The translations under genes and the position numbers were made by a program. Below are positions 22,505 through 34,583 of a stretch of DNA of 64,000 bases, piece by piece. Below the pieces are notes generated by a model. It ran no database searches and was not told where the DNA came from. It saw only the letters and a program-made list of their open reading frames with translations. Each line of letters begins with the position of its first letter. Position 1 is the first letter of the stretch. Source of the stretch: Nematopogon swammerdamellus (lineage: Eukaryota > Arthropoda > Insecta > Lepidoptera > Adelidae); contig OX336355.1 in the NCBI GenBank assembly GCA_946902875.1, positions 15,719,347-15,783,346 of the forward strand, written 5' to 3'.

Positions 22505-22917
22505 TTCCCTTGTCCCTTACTAGGTGGTAGGCTCAAATTGTAGCCGACTGGGTTATTACCACCGTACTAGATGTAAGATGGCCGCATAGCAACCTCTGTT
22601 GTGTTCTTTTCTAGTCCAGTATAGCCAGCAATCCAGGGAAGTCTCTGGTATGGCACCTACCTTCTCGGAGGTGATATTGGCTGGTCGGAGCATATGCTTT
22701 AGCCACTCCGACTCAGCCACCCAGGTCGTTCGTTCTAACCTGAGGCGTACAAATAAATTCACGCATGACGGTGAGCATAAAAATCTGCGAGTGTAGTAGT
22801 GCTTATGTAAAGGTGCATGTTAAGCATTTGTATTAGAGAAATGCATTTGTGTACGTACGTGCGTTCGCCTCAGGTTAGGCCGTCCATGCTATACTATACC
22901 GGATTACATAAAAAAAG
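22505..22917 (+). repeat. SINE-B interrupted by a small TIR element
   Basis: SINE-B runs to CAGCCACCCA (22722) and resumes at TACCGGATTACAT (about 22897) with an A-run. Confidence 0.75.
22723..22896. mobile_element. MITE-like insertion with CTAACCTGAGGCG inverted repeats
   Basis: About 174 bp inside SINE-B. CTAACCTGAGGCG at 22735-22747 is matched by its exact reverse complement at 22866-22878. Class unknown; no clear target duplication. Confidence 0.55.
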
Positions 22918-23094
22918 GTAACAAATTTCATCGAGCTTTGCCGCATCTAGTTATTTTGTTCGGTGATTTTCTATCAGATTTATTTCCGGTGCCCCTGGGA
23001 GCCGCCGTCATTGCGTTCTTGTTTACAATGTGTGCCGATTGCCCGGGGCCTAGGAGACAGGGTAGCTGATATTTTCATCTAGATATAACCGTAT

Positions 23095-23347
23095 TTTTTT
23101 TAAGTAATCCGGTATCGGTGACTGAGTCCGAGGGGCTAAAGATCATGCTCCGACCAGCCAATATCACCTCCGAGAAGGTAGGTGCCATACCGGAGACTTA
23201 CTTGGATTGCTGGCCATACCTGACTAGAGGAGAACACAACCAAGGCTGCTATGCGGCCATCTTACATCCAGTACGGTGGTATCATCCCAGTTGGCTAAAA
23301 TTTAAGTCTACCACCTAGGAAGGGGCAAATGAAGGGACCTACAGTTT
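23095..23347 (-). repeat. SINE-B, head-truncated
   Basis: T-run, tail and core to GGGACCTACAGTTTTACAC. Confidence 0.8.
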
Positions 23348-23433
23348 TACACAAAATTAAAAAAATATTCTTCGTTCTTATTTTCCTATTATTTTGTTTT
23401 ACTTTTTTCATAGGTAAGATATTCGTTTTTTTT

Positions 23434-23745
23434 TTATTGAAAGCGCGATTTGTGGCGCCGTGCCACCCTTAAGGTGTCTAACGACGCCAATTGACATTCG
23501 GTCGTATTTGGCACTCTCTTTCTTCTAAATTATATTATAGAAAGCGCGACATTTGCCGCCGAGCCACCCATAAGGTGTCTAACGACGACCATGAACATTC
23601 AGTCGTACGCGGGGATTGCGAATGCTATGTCGGCCTGATGGGTACCTCTTCACGCCTCTCTTGAAGGACCCGAGACTATACTTGTGGGGAAATATGTCGG
23701 CAGGGAGAGCGTTCCAGAGTTTACCAGTTCTGTGGATAAATTATG
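23434..23745 (-). pseudogene. LINE-F 3' end with duplicated tail
   Basis: GCGCGATTTGTGGCGCC and, about 95 bp on, GCGCGACATTTGCCGCC: two tail copies in tandem, then the RT-end region to CCAGTTCTGTGG. Confidence 0.6.
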
Positions 23746-24123
23746 ATATATTATTATAAATCACGACGTCTGTTTGTTTGTCAGAGTATACTCGAAATCT
23801 GTTAAACCGATTTACATGTATTCCTTCACCGGACTAATTGTGAAAACTTGCGGAAACATCAAAGACATTTCGTTTTGCAATTAATTAACCACGAAGCCAA
23901 TACCGATAATCAATTTCCGAGTTAACCAACTCTATAACCTTTAAAACCGCTTGTCGAAATAAGACCGCTTACAACTGGTCAGACAGCTCACATAGACTAG
24001 ATATTATAATCGCACATTATTAACTTCCTATTTCCTTGTATGCTTCTTCCGAGTTCAACATCCCAAAGAACGTTAATGACATTCGCTTATAGATATAGGT
24101 ACATTTATGTGGTTACAAAAAAT

Positions 24124-24430
24124 GGTAACGTGTGGGGCCGGTACTTAAAAATAATAGCCCCACTAGGGATAAGGACGAGATGCCGTGCTAAAGGGCAACA
24201 GGCTAGCCACCTCACACCTTGGAACTGTCCTTCCACCGAATCATGCAGCGGGTAGGTCTTCTTGCCTTACTTGCTGTTTGATATTTATCTTGTCCGAATA
24301 CTTTGCTAAACGTGGTGGTCGGTGGTGTTGTGCTGTAATTTACAAGAGCACGTACCTGCAGCACAACTTTGATTACTCTGCTTACCCCGATTGTCGGGCC
24401 GGATAAAGCGTGTGGTATGTATGTATGTAC
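24124..24430 (+). repeat. TATG-repeat with internal deletion
   Basis: Missing the segment between CCCCACT and AGGGATAAGG; ends GTATGTATGTATG. Confidence 0.72.
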
Positions 24431-24453
24431 AAATAAGTATAAGTATAAGGTTA

Positions 24454-24780
24454 AGTACCGTGTGGGGCCGGTACTTAAAAAGAATAGCCCAACTGCATCT
24501 CTCCCCGTGCATGTCGTAAGAGGCGACTAAGGGATAAGGACAAGATACTGCGCTAAAGGGCGACAGGTTAGCCACTTCTCACCTTGGCGCAGTCCTTCCA
24601 CCTAGTCATGCAGCAGGTGGGTTCTTCGTGCCTTACTTGCTGCTTGATAGTTGTCTTGTCCGTATACTGTGCTAAACGTGGTGGTCGGTGTTGTGCTGTA
24701 ATTTACCAGACTCCTTATAGCACAACACCGATTACTCTGCTTACCCTGATTGTCGGGATACAGCGTGTGTTATGTATGTA
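24454..24780 (+). repeat. TATG-repeat, full length
   Basis: Tandem with the previous copy, same orientation, 24 bp apart. Confidence 0.75.
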
Positions 24781-24789
24781 TAAGGTTAA

Positions 24790-25747
24790 ACTATTAGTAA
24801 AATAAAATTCTTGTAGCTACAATAGACAAGGCTAGGTAGGTAATCTTATAAATATTCTGAAGACAGACGGGCAGACCAATAGACAGACACATAGAACTGA
24901 AGACAAGTAGATAAATAATTCTAAAATATTGACAAGTCGTCGCTCCAGTGCGTATGTGTCCAAACGAACATAAGGATAATTTTATAGGAGAGCCGTTTAA
25001 AGATTTACATGTTCGATCATGAGAATTTACTGATTTATCGTAAATATTGTTGTTAAATTTTATGAAAATAGACGAAAAACTAAATTTGAAATAAAAAATC
25101 CTAGCAAATATTCTTCAAAACAAGATTTTACCTTGGAGTTTGAACAAAGTGACTAAACAGTGAGCGAGAACTGTTGAACTGTGAAATTTGTAACTGTAAC
25201 CATCGAAATTATGTATGTTTCTCCAAGATTAAACGAAGAGATTGAGACTACTTCCACACTCGCATCATAAAGGAGCACACGGGAGTCTGTTTTTGTACAT
25301 TTGAAAGGGGACTAATACTCCTGACTGAAAAAACGCTTTTTAAATTTTTTTTAACTATATTTTCAGCGATCGACCTAAATGCCTCTTGGGAGCGACCGGT
25401 GGATCGCGATCGACCGTTTGGACACAACTGCCCTATATCATTAAGGGTGACTTAGCATTGGTATCGATAGTGATCAGAAATATTTACTTTAACGCGAGTG
25501 TAGCCTCTGGCACGGCTAATCGTTTTATGGAACAAGGATAATGAACCGACAGACTGACACAAACATTTTCGCGATATTGTGTGGCAACAAGCATAGCCAA
25601 GGCCATCATAGTTTGTGGTTCATTTCATTATCTACCCCGTAAATGTAAAGTTTGTCAAGGTCGCAATAGTGTCAGACCAAAACCGTGCAAGCGGGAACAG
25701 CTCTACGGTAAAATCCACAAAATAAAAAGGCGAGCCCGTGAGAGGTG
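24790..25747. other. Unassigned, possibly hAT debris
   Basis: ATGTGTCCAAACGAAC near 24955 and its inverted counterpart GTTTGGACACAACTG near 25418 resemble hAT-like ends, but the flanks show no 8-bp duplication. Confidence 0.35.
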
Positions 25748-25865
25748 GCGAGCCCGTCGCCCTTTAGCACGGCATCTTGTCCTTATCCCTTAGTCGCCTT
25801 TTATGGCATGCACGGGGAGAGATGCAGTGGGGCTATTCTTTTTAAGTACCGGGCCCACACGGTAC
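25748..25865 (-). repeat. TATG-repeat 5' part
   Basis: Reverse copy ending GGGCCCACACGGTAC. Confidence 0.68.
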
Positions 25866-25869
25866 CATT

Positions 25870-26811
25870 TATTATACCCACCACGGTGTTATTTATTATG
25901 GCGGATATATTACCAATTCGAAAAAAATCTAAACTTTGATGGCATCACGTGTTAAAATATAAATAGGTAATACTTCAATTCAACAAACGTCCATTACTTG
26001 CGAATCTTTCGTCTAGGTATAATAATAATCACACATACTATCGTTATTATACTTTTCGAGACATTTAGTTGGCGAAATTTGAAAAAAAAAAATTCAAAGC
26101 TTTAACGGCTCATCATATCATGTCATTTTGATTCCATGTCAAAACTGAATATAATAAACCCTATAAGAACAACCATTTTAGAAACCACAGTATTCTACCA
26201 AACAGACGAACAGAAATTCACATCGGTTCCGTATTAACAGTTTTGGTACGAAATCCTAAACTAGAACCATATCATATCATATTTTAGGTTATTATGTTTA
26301 TGTTACTTAATTTACAGTCTTGATTATGTTTTAATATTTTTTGTGATAGGTACTATAATCTGAAATACAAACAATTACGTGGACATTTTAGGTTAGATAA
26401 TTACAAATCTTGATTAACTTGTTTAATTTGTGTTGTTCAATTTACAATTTTTAACATTTTAACATTTTATTTATATTAATCTACAATTTTAAATGTAATT
26501 TCTACTTATATTAATACATTTCATTGTTATTACATCTTTAATCTTAATTGTAAAATTTTACTTAAATATTTATAAACTATTTTGATAAAGAATTAGAATG
26601 CAATTTTCTTCATAGTAAGCTTCAGGAAGTGTAATGAGAAAATGGGAAATTATTGTATTATATTGCATGTGCCGTATGTGTAGAATCTAGCAATTGCAAT
26701 AAGATTATCATCGTCATGCCAGTATAATTTATGGTGTTACCGATAAATTTGATATAAATAAAATGTAATAACCTAAGAGTCCCAAGAGCTAAACTCACAT
26801 CTATCTACATA
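25870..26811. other. Unassigned very AT-rich region
   Basis: No frame, hairpin or repeat of note. Confidence 0.4.
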
Positions 26812-27112
26812 CATACATACATACATACATAACACACGCTGTATCCCGACAATCAGGGTAAGCAGAGTAATCGGTGTTGTGCTATAAGGACTCTGGTAAA
26901 TTACAGCACAACACCGACCACCACGTTTAGCACAGTATACGGACAAGACAACTATCAAGCAGCAAGTAAGGCACGAAGAACCCACCTGCTGCATGACTAG
27001 GTGGAAGGATTGCGCCAAGGTGAGAAGTGGCTAGCCTGTCGCCCTTTATAGCAGTATCTTGTCCTTATCCCTTAGTCGCCTCTTACGACATGCACGGGGA
27101 GAGATGCAGTCT
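26812..27112 (-). repeat. TATG-repeat with (CATA)n tail
   Basis: Begins with about six CATA units (the reversed tail) and runs to GGAGAGATGCAGT. Confidence 0.75.
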
Positions 27113-27513
27113 ATCTAACCTCTCTTTATGTGATAATGCGCTTGAATGACAGCATAGAATGCGTAATATCCCGCGTTTTAGACGTTTCACAAGATATGAT
27201 GAACGTTTCGACAGACCGGCCGGCCTAGAGGTGAGGCATTGAACTTGATAATTCCACTTGGCCGGTATCACGTGCTTGTCTGCGAAGGATTGACAAACAT
27301 TTGTAAGGTTACCTTAAACTACGCGGTTCGTAGATTAGCTCTTTGTCTTCCCGTGTTTCTTTCCTTCCCTTTTCACTAGCACTACCCATAGTTACGTATC
27401 TCTCTATCATTTTATTCCTTACCACCCAAAGGTTGAATGGAAGAAATAACTTGTGTAAAAGTGATAAGTCCGAATTTGCGCAATCTTGTATTTCTTGATT
27501 CTTTTTATTTTTT

Positions 27514-27790
27514 TATTTTTTTTATTGAAAGCGCGACGTAGGGCGCCGAGCCACCCATAAGGTGTCTAACGACGCCCATGGACATTCGGTCGTATGCGGG
27601 GATTGCGAATGCCATGCCGGCCTGACAGGTGCCCATTCACACCCCTCTTCAAGGATCCGAGACTACTTGGGGGGGAATATATAAGCAAGGAGAGCGTTCC
27701 AGAGTTTACCGGTTCTGTAGAGGAAAGATCTGCAGAATCGATTGGTACGCATCCGCGGTAAGTCCAGCGTATAGGGATGCAATCCCTGCC
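27514..27790 (-). pseudogene. LINE-F 3' end
   Basis: T-rich start, GCGCGACGTAGGGCGCC, GCGTTCCAGAGTTTACCGG to TCCAGCGTATAGGGATGCAA. Confidence 0.62.
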
Positions 27791-27904
27791 CTTTTATGCA
27801 CTGTTCTTCTTTTAATTGTGTTCAATAAAGAATTTCTATTTTATTCTTTCCTAAAAAAAAGGTGTTCAATGTTTCGGATTTGTAAAACTGAACTTTCCTT
27901 TGCT

Positions 27905-28045
27905 TGTCTTACTATAAAGGGCTAAATCCGTTCGTATTGGTACCGCCGCACTGAACGTAGGTCGGTTGAAACGATTACCCACGCAAACGTGTCATATTTT
28001 TTTTCATTCAGTTCACTGTAGTCGCCACGACCAAAAAATCTTCTA
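27905..28045 (+). repeat. SINE core of a third lineage, fragment
   Basis: Shares TTGGTACCGCCGCACTGAA and CACTGTAGTCGCCACGACC with the next copy. The central domain is recognisably that of SINE-A but diverged. Confidence 0.6.
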
Positions 28046-28084
28046 TTCTTTCCTAAACAAAAGTTTATCAATGTTTCCGATTTT

Positions 28085-28336
28085 TAAAACTGTAGGTTCC
28101 TTCCCTTATGTTACTAGATAGGGGTCAATCCGTCCGTATTGGTACCACCGCACTGATTGTAGGTCGGCTGGAACGACTAGGCAAATATGTCGTATTTTTT
28201 CGTCCAGCTCAGTGTAGTCGCCACGACCAAATAAATAAACTGGTACGGTACTTAGTCCTGCCTGACAGGTACAAGGTGTGATCGGCTGTCATCACAGGTA
28301 TAGCTGGTGATGTGATACATCACAGTCAAATTTCTT
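28085..28336 (+). repeat. Third SINE lineage (shared core, different tail)
   Basis: Core ACTGTAGGTTCC through CAGCTCAGTGTAGTCGCC aligns with SINE-A and SINE-B. The tail differs (GGTGTGATCGGCTGTCATCA through GGTGATGTGATA) but is loosely related to the SINE-A tail. Confidence 0.6.
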
Positions 28337-28422
28337 AGATTTATGTCACCGGTTAGCAATAGCTGACATACTTATGTTTTGTGTTTCTGACTGCATAATT
28401 TTAATTAGTTAGAACTTAGCAC

Positions 28423-28640
28423 TTTTTTATGGAAACTGACACGGCTACATCACCTACAATATCCGTGATGTCAGCCCATAACAACGGGTGTACTAGGTGC
28501 CATGTCAGTGCTTCCCTTCATTTCATGTCGGCTACACTGAACTGGCCGGAAAACACGAACTATTTACATAGCCGTTTCAACCGACGTTTCCCTCAGTGCG
28601 GTGGTACCAACCCGGCCGGGATAAACCCTACCACCTAGTA
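28423..28640 (-). repeat. SINE-A, truncated
   Basis: Poly(T) tail and body only, ending at CCACCTAGTA. Confidence 0.8.
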
Positions 28641-28884
28641 CAAAATTTTAGCTCAATTTATTAATCCAGTATTCTCTATTGTGCTTTTCATTCAAGAAAA
28701 TATAAAAAGTAATACAAGTAACTAAATAATTAAAAACCTACCTAACAACCATTTAAAATAACTACTGTCAAAAAAGGGGCGTTTTCAAAAGTTCCTAGAA
28801 CACTTGTTTGCGGCATTACTCCGCTGCATGGCAAGGCTTACCTTTTGAATAAATTAGGCGTTAATATTTATTTAATAAATAGTG

Positions 28885-29392
28885 TTTTTATTTTTTGACG
28901 TGATAACATCACGTCTTATAAATTGATGAACACCGGCTGCACACACGAAAAAGTGTCACGTTCCATCTGAACCTGTGTGTGCAAGCGAGAGCGCGTAACA
29001 AGCGATAGAGAGGCATATATGGAGAGTAGGAAATACAAAATATATTTGTCCGTCTTTTGCGAGCCTCGAACCCGCGGTCCCTGCCACCAATATTGTGTGA
29101 CCGACCAGACGTCTTAACCACCCGGCTAAATCGATCATGTACCTAGCGAAGCGAATTCGGTCAACAGTAGGTGAAGATTTCAGCGGTAGTTTACTTGATT
29201 CGCAGTTAGGTAGGTGTTGCAACGTTGTAGTATGCGCTTTGATATGCAAATGGCGTTATGTAGGATTATAAATGAAATACTTCAGCGGTAGCTTACTTGA
29301 TTCGCAGTTAGGTAGGTGTTGCAACGTTGTAGTATGCGCTTAGATATGTAGATGGCGTTATGTAGGATCATGACGTTATCACGTAAAACTCC
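28885..29392 (+). mobile_element. MITE-L copy 1
   Basis: Ends with TGACGTGATAACATCACG and ATGACGTTATCACGTAAAAC as imperfect inverted repeats. Contains a tRNA-like segment and a roughly 107-bp tandem duplication (29173 and 29281). Confidence 0.6.
29057..29131 (-). repeat. tRNA-like (SINE-head) segment
   Basis: The reverse complement has GGTGGTTAAGACGTC (A-box-like) and GCGGGTTCGAGGCTC (B-box-like). It lies within MITE-L and lacks a convincing full cloverleaf, so a tRNA-derived repeat is likelier than a tRNA gene. Confidence 0.4.
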
Positions 29393-30559
29393 GTCCGTAA
29401 ACCGACTTTACAGACAAGCAATTTTTATTTCTTTAAACTCCTCTTTCAAGGCGCCGCTTTCGCTGGTTGGAGTAGGATGTAACACAATCAATCAATCAGG
29501 TTTTTATTTTTTTATTCCAAAACTACGGATCGAAACAAAAAAAATTCACAGATTTCGTGCCTCACACGACTATCGAGCACAGTGGGAATGAATCTACGGA
29601 ATTCGAAAAAAAATGTCGTTCTGACTTTTTGACTTTTTTCAAAAAGGTTAGGCTACAGGGCAAACCCTTAACCCGATCGTCTTTGTTTTAGGCTCAAATT
29701 ATAGCTGACTAAATTGTCCAGAGGAATTTTTCTCAAATTTTTTATATCATTCTTCGTTTCCAAAATATCGAGCGCCAAAATCAAAAATTCGGAAAAAATT
29801 TAATGTTTTTTTTTCAATATTTCGGCCATAACTTTTTTCGTTTTTCATTTTCTCGAATAATTCTTTTTGCACCTTACAGCTCTCCTTTTGAATATCATAT
29901 CGTCACAACTCTCCGAGATATATGGGGATCGCACTTTTTCGTGAAATCGGAGCCTACACTGGAGCGAACGGAAAGACATTGCCAATGTCAAAAGTAAAAA
30001 GCTACGGATTTAGATTTATATTCAACAAATAAAATATATTTTTCCAAAGCCTTGATTTGGTCACGTTGCCATAAATAAGTTTTTATAACTAAATTCAGAG
30101 GCATGTTCATGATTTTTTTCTATCGAGCGAAGTTAATCAAATCGTTTTTTCAAAAAGCTATCGATCTGCCCTAATAGATGAAGTTTTACATATATTAAAA
30201 CTGAATCTGTCCGGTAAGTAATATTGGCGGTACACTTCTTGAAATTCGAGTCAGACGCAGTCTCACATCAACATCACCTTTAACAATAAATATTAAACAA
30301 TAAACATTAAACAATAAACAATAATGCCAACATTCATACTAATGTCGTTGGTAGATGATTGTACCACTCAAGCAAAACATACTTGCAATTGCAACGCATT
30401 CATTATGGGTCCAATGCTTTTAGTTTAAGTATGGGCGCATACTTACATTTTATATTATTTTTTTCGTAAGCCACTATAACTATAAAAATATTTACAAATT
30501 TGTATAAAGCATTACAGACGTTGCTTCGTTTGTGAAAGGTAATATGTTTAATACTAATC
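29393..30559. other. Unassigned region
   Basis: T/A-rich; includes ATATTTCGGCCATAACTTTT-type sequence also common in insect repeats. A weak donor (CCGGTAAGTAAT at 30211) has no supported partner. Confidence 0.35.
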
Positions 30560-30695
30560 GATGTGCACCACTCCCTGCCCATATAGTTCCCCCCAAGTGC
30601 AGTCTCGGGTCCTTAAAGAGAATGTCCATGGGTGTCGTTAGATACCTTATGGGTGGCTCGGCGCAATATGTCGCGCTTACAATTAAACAAAAATC
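30560..30695 (+). pseudogene. LINE-F 3' fragment
   Basis: CACTCCCTGCCCATATAGTT, CTCGGGTCCTTAAAGAG, GGGTGTCGTTAGATACCTT. Confidence 0.55.
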
Positions 30696-30739
30696 CCAGT
30701 TTGATAAGTTTTTTTTTATTTATTTCAATTCAAGAAATC

Positions 30740-31065
30740 TAGAATCTGCTCTTCAACTTTGAATTGAATTGAATTACATACAGTTCTGCCAAACTGCGTG
30801 ACAGTTTGCTGGCAGGATCTGCTCTTAAACTCTGAATTGAATTTCATACAATTCTTCCAAACTGTGTGTCAGTTTGTTGGCAGGATTTCCTCTTCAACTC
30901 TGAATTGAATTGAATTTCATACAATTCTGTCAATCGGTGCACCGTTCTTGTTGTCAAGATCTGCTCTTCAACTCTGAATTGAATTGAATTTCATGCAATT
31001 CTGTCAAATTGCGTTACAGCTTGTTGTCAGGGTCTGCTCTTCATCTCTGAATTGAATTGAAGTTA
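30740..31065 (+). repeat. ~80-bp tandem repeat, four units
   Basis: Each unit has CTGAATTGAATTGAATTTC or similar, CAATTCTGTCAAA and TTGTTGGCAGGATCTGCTC. Units differ by about 10-20%. No coding frame. Confidence 0.7.
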
Positions 31066-31186
31066 CACAAGGACAACATGACACACAGCCAGACAGAGAG
31101 AAATAATTGTGATCACGGCGAATAACTTCTGACAGGACAGGAGCGCTGAGAGGAGCGCCAAGAGCGTATAATCCTTCCTTAAAAAA

Positions 31187-31400
31187 TTTCCCTTCTTACC
31201 TTACTACAATATACTTATAGGTGGTAGGGTTTAACACGCCCGGGTTATTACCAACTCACTTTCCGTCCAGTTCAGCGTAGCCGGAACGACCGAAGGGAAG
31301 CACTGACATGGCACATAGTTCACCAAGGTGTTATGGGCTGACATTACGGATGCTGTAGGTGATGTAGCAAACCTTGTCAGTTTCCATTAAAAAAAAAAAT
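31187..31400 (+). repeat. SINE-A, truncated and internally deleted
   Basis: Body with a gap between CCAACTCAC and TTTCCGTCC; poly(A) end. Confidence 0.75.
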
Positions 31401-31606
31401 TAATTCGTGTAAATCGACCCTAAAACGCGGCGCCTCGACGTGCGTCACTTTCGTCAGTGCAACCGTTGCGTCAACACGTTGCGCAAGCGCTGTTAATCTG
31501 TACTTGCTTGTTAATGCGCGCACGCAGTTTCGGGCACGTGCCGAATTATGTGGACCGTTTCTTTCTAATTTGAAATGTAGGTACGCAGATTCATTGTTTC
31601 CTCATA

Positions 31607-31945
31607 CATACATACATACATACACACCACACGCTCTATCCCGACAATCAGGGTAAGCAGAGTAATCGGTGTTGTGCTGCAAGCACTCCGATAAATTACA
31701 GCACAAGATCGACCACCACGTTTAGCGAAGTATTCGGGCAAGATAACTATCAAGCTGAAAGTAAGGCACGAATGCCCACCTGCTGCATGACTCGGCGGAA
31801 AGACCGTGCCAAGGTGAGAGGTGGCTAGCCTATCGCCCTTTTTTTTAGCACGGCACCTTGTCCTTATCCCTTAGTCGCCTTTTACGACATGGACGGGAAG
31901 AGATGCAGTGGGGCCATTCTTTTTAAGTACCGGCCCCACACGGTA
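31607..31945 (-). repeat. TATG-repeat, full length
   Basis: (CATA)n, then the reversed body to CCGGCCCCACACGGTA. Confidence 0.75.
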
Positions 31946-32142
31946 TCTCTATCATTGTTTCCTTATACATACTTCGAGAAAGAGCAACGACTTTTAGAAA
32001 ATGCACCAGCGAAGTCACTCTGGGTACTTACCTACACATGTTTACTAAAATTCTACTGTGACAGATAAGATAATTTGCAATGCAAAAGAGAAATTATTAT
32101 TTTAAGAATGATGTATTTGGGATTATTGTTTTTCATCTCAAT

Positions 32143-32270
32143 ATCTTTTTTTTAATATAATATATAGAAAGAGCGACATGTGGGGCCGAGCCACCAATAA
32201 GGTATCTAAAGACGCCCATGGACATTCGGCCGTACGCTGGGATTGCGAATGTCATGGCGTCTGTCATGAA
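32143..32270 (-). pseudogene. LINE-F 3' tail fragment
   Basis: GAAAGAGCGACATGTGGGG to ATTGCGAATGTCATGGCG. Confidence 0.55.
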
Positions 32271-32345
32271 ATTTTGCTAAAAGTAACTAATGTTTCTACA
32301 GATTTATATACTAAGGATATACTAAGGATAGGTATACGGCTGTAG

Positions 32346-32625
32346 TATGTCAGTCAGTCAGTCAGTCAGTCAGCGTGTAAGCGTCCACTGCTGGACATAC
32401 GCCTCTCCAATTTTCCTCCAGTCCTCCCGGCCTTCAGCGGTACGGAACCACTGCTTTCCGCCGACGTACTTGATGTCGTCGTCCCACCTGGCGGGTGGTC
32501 TTCCCACACTCCGTTTTCCTGTCCACGGCCGCCAGTGTAGGACACGGTTACTCCAGCGGTCGTCGTCTCTTCGGCTGACGTGCCCAGCCCATTGCCACTT
32601 GAGCTTAGCCACCCGGTGTCCAATA
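32346..32625 (-). pseudogene. RTE-type LINE C-terminus with (CAGT)n tail
   Basis: The reverse frame reads KLKWQWAGHVSRRDDDRW, GKRSVGRPPARWDDDIKYV, EGREDWRKIGEAYVQQW, ending at 32370. The 3' end is (TGAC)n on the reverse strand (CAGT repeats 32350-32373), matching the short-repeat tails of RTE elements. Open in this stretch but 5'-truncated. Confidence 0.75.
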
Positions 32626-32842
32626 TCGACTACGGCTGTAGTATGCTCGAGGTGGATTTTTTTTTTATTTATATTGTTTTTTTTAAATACCTATTTATGT
32701 CAAGGTAGGCGATAGACATAAACGAAATTACCTATTCAAATTTTATACCAGCCTATTAACAAAATTGCAACACGGAACCAATCAGAATCGAGGCTGGATT
32801 GGAGTCCTTCTTCTGCATCACAGACTATAACTTTCCCTTCGA

Positions 32843-33218
32843 TTTTTTTTTATGAAAACTGACACGCTTTGCTACATCACCTGCAACATCCGTGATGTCA
32901 GCCCACAATACCGGATGAACTAGGTGCCATGTCAGTGCTTCCCTTCATTTCATGTCGGCTACACTGAACTGGACGGAAAACACGAACTATTTACATAGCC
33001 GTTTCGACCGACGTTTCATTCAGTGCGGTGGTACAAACCCAACCGGGATAAACCCTACCACCTAGTAAGGTAAGAAGGTAAGGGACCTAACGGTTTAACG
33101 TGGAACCCGAACCACGGTCAGCCTCTAACGGTCGAGCGGTCACCCATCCAAGTACTGACCGCGCTCTGTTGCATTATAAACAGTCGACCGACCGCACCAC
33201 TGAGCTACCGAGGCTTAC
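32843..33218 (-). repeat. SINE-A, full length
   Basis: Poly(T), tail, body and head with A/B-box region to the GAGGCTTAC end. Confidence 0.83.
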
Positions 33219-33296
33219 AACCTTGACCTCGTCAGGTTCATTAGATGAAATATTATATCTAGCAAACTGAGACTGTGAAATCCATGAAAACCAGTA

Positions 33297-33397
33297 TTAT
33301 ATCTGTGCCGAGGGACCAATAGGAATCGACAGGGCCAAAAATTCATCTCTCATCGCGAAACCTTGCGTAGTGAGATGTATGGCAACAGATTTGTGAA
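33297..33397 (-). pseudogene. LINE-G 3' fragment
   Basis: TGTGCCGAGGGACCAATAGG, TCATCTCTCATCGCGAAACC; followed by SINE-B. Confidence 0.55.
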
Positions 33398-33814
33398 CTT
33401 TTTTTTATGTAATCCGGTATGGTTGGCTGAGTCAAGGGGCCTGTCTGAGTCTGAGGGGCCAAAGCACATGCTCTGACTAGCCAATATCACCTCCGAGAAG
33501 GTAGGTGCCATACCTGAGACTTCCCTGGATTGCTGGCTATACTGGACTAGAGGGGAACACAACCGAGGCTGCTATGCGGCCATCTTACATCCAGTACGAT
33601 GGTATCAACCCAGTCAGCTACAATTTGAGCCTACCACCTAGTAAGTGGCAAGGGAAGGGATCTAAAGTTTTACACCGGTTCCGAACGCAGCAGGTGTAGG
33701 TATGCACGTAATTTTTTTCGTCAGAAAAAACTCATTGGTACACGGCGACCGGATTCGAACCTCGGACCTCCCGCATGAGAAGCCGATGCCCAAACCACTC
33801 GGCCACCCGCCGCT
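33398..33814 (-). repeat. SINE-B, full length
   Basis: Poly(T), tail, core, and an intact tRNA-like head at 33738-33814 whose reverse complement has GGTTCGAATCC as B box and TGGCCGAGTGG as A box. Confidence 0.85.
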
Positions 33815-34112
33815 TAAGGTGTTTTCTCCACACAACGTGTAGCGCTGGAGATTCAAAGAAGCAATTATGTAAGTGTCCTAGGCTCCGCAGGGGTGTTGGC
33901 AGAACTGGAGGAGATTTACCTATTTACCTAACGCTCCCAACGCACCCCCGACGCTCAACCGGCGTAACCCCCCCCTTTCCTCCATCATTCAATGTTCCGT
34001 TTATAAGTTAAGAATTATATATGTTTATATGTACCTAGGGTAAGGATTACCTTGGATCATTATTTGGTTAAGGTTTATGTTTAGTTTGCTAAAATTGTTA
34101 TCATCAATATCA
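33815..34112. other. Unassigned region
   Basis: C-rich patch near 33935-33985, then AT-rich; no gene seen. Confidence 0.35.
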
Positions 34113-34494
34113 ATATACTAATAATAAATCTGTAAGGGATGATCATGGAGTAAGTTACTTTATTTTATGAGATATTGCGTTTGTAGGCTCTATGAATGAT
34201 ACTAAAACTAAATTGACGATTTTTAGAAATCTTTTCTGTATGTATGTATTTATGTATGTATGCTGCTCCATAACTCTTACACCGATCATCCAAATTAGAT
34301 GAAACTTAGTACAAGCACATTTAACTATACGCGACATGGGCTAAATAAAATCAGTTCCGGTTACGCTAAGATGTGGCTCTCATACAAACCGAATTGTTCC
34401 GCGCGCCTAAATAAAGGTACGGTAACGGACTTACTTACTTTCTTTTTTTTTAAATACGAATTTCACGCGAGCGAAGCCGCAGGAAAAATCTAGT
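34113..34494 (+). mobile_element. Helitron-like element (Lep1-like)
   Basis: ATACTAATAATAAATCTGT to GCAGGAAAAATCTAGT; complete but with a mutated terminus. Confidence 0.67.
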
Positions 34495-34524
34495 AAATAA
34501 TAATAAAAAACTGTTGCTTATTAC

Positions 34525-34583
34525 GAGACCTTTGAAGACACCTAGCAGGATTTGGGAAACACTCGTCGTAAGACAGTTCTACA
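34525..34583 (-). pseudogene. LINE-G fragment
   Basis: TTTGAAGACACCTAGCAGG through CGTAAGACAGTTCTACAC. Confidence 0.5.

Noticed and set aside
24955..25435. Complete hAT element suggested by GTGTCCAAACG ends
   Set aside because: The ends are only partly inverted and there is no 8-bp flanking duplication.
30331..30426. Short ATG frame after TTTAACAATAAATATTAAAC
   Set aside because: Only about 30 codons, no signal peptide or splice context, and A/T-rich repeats around it.
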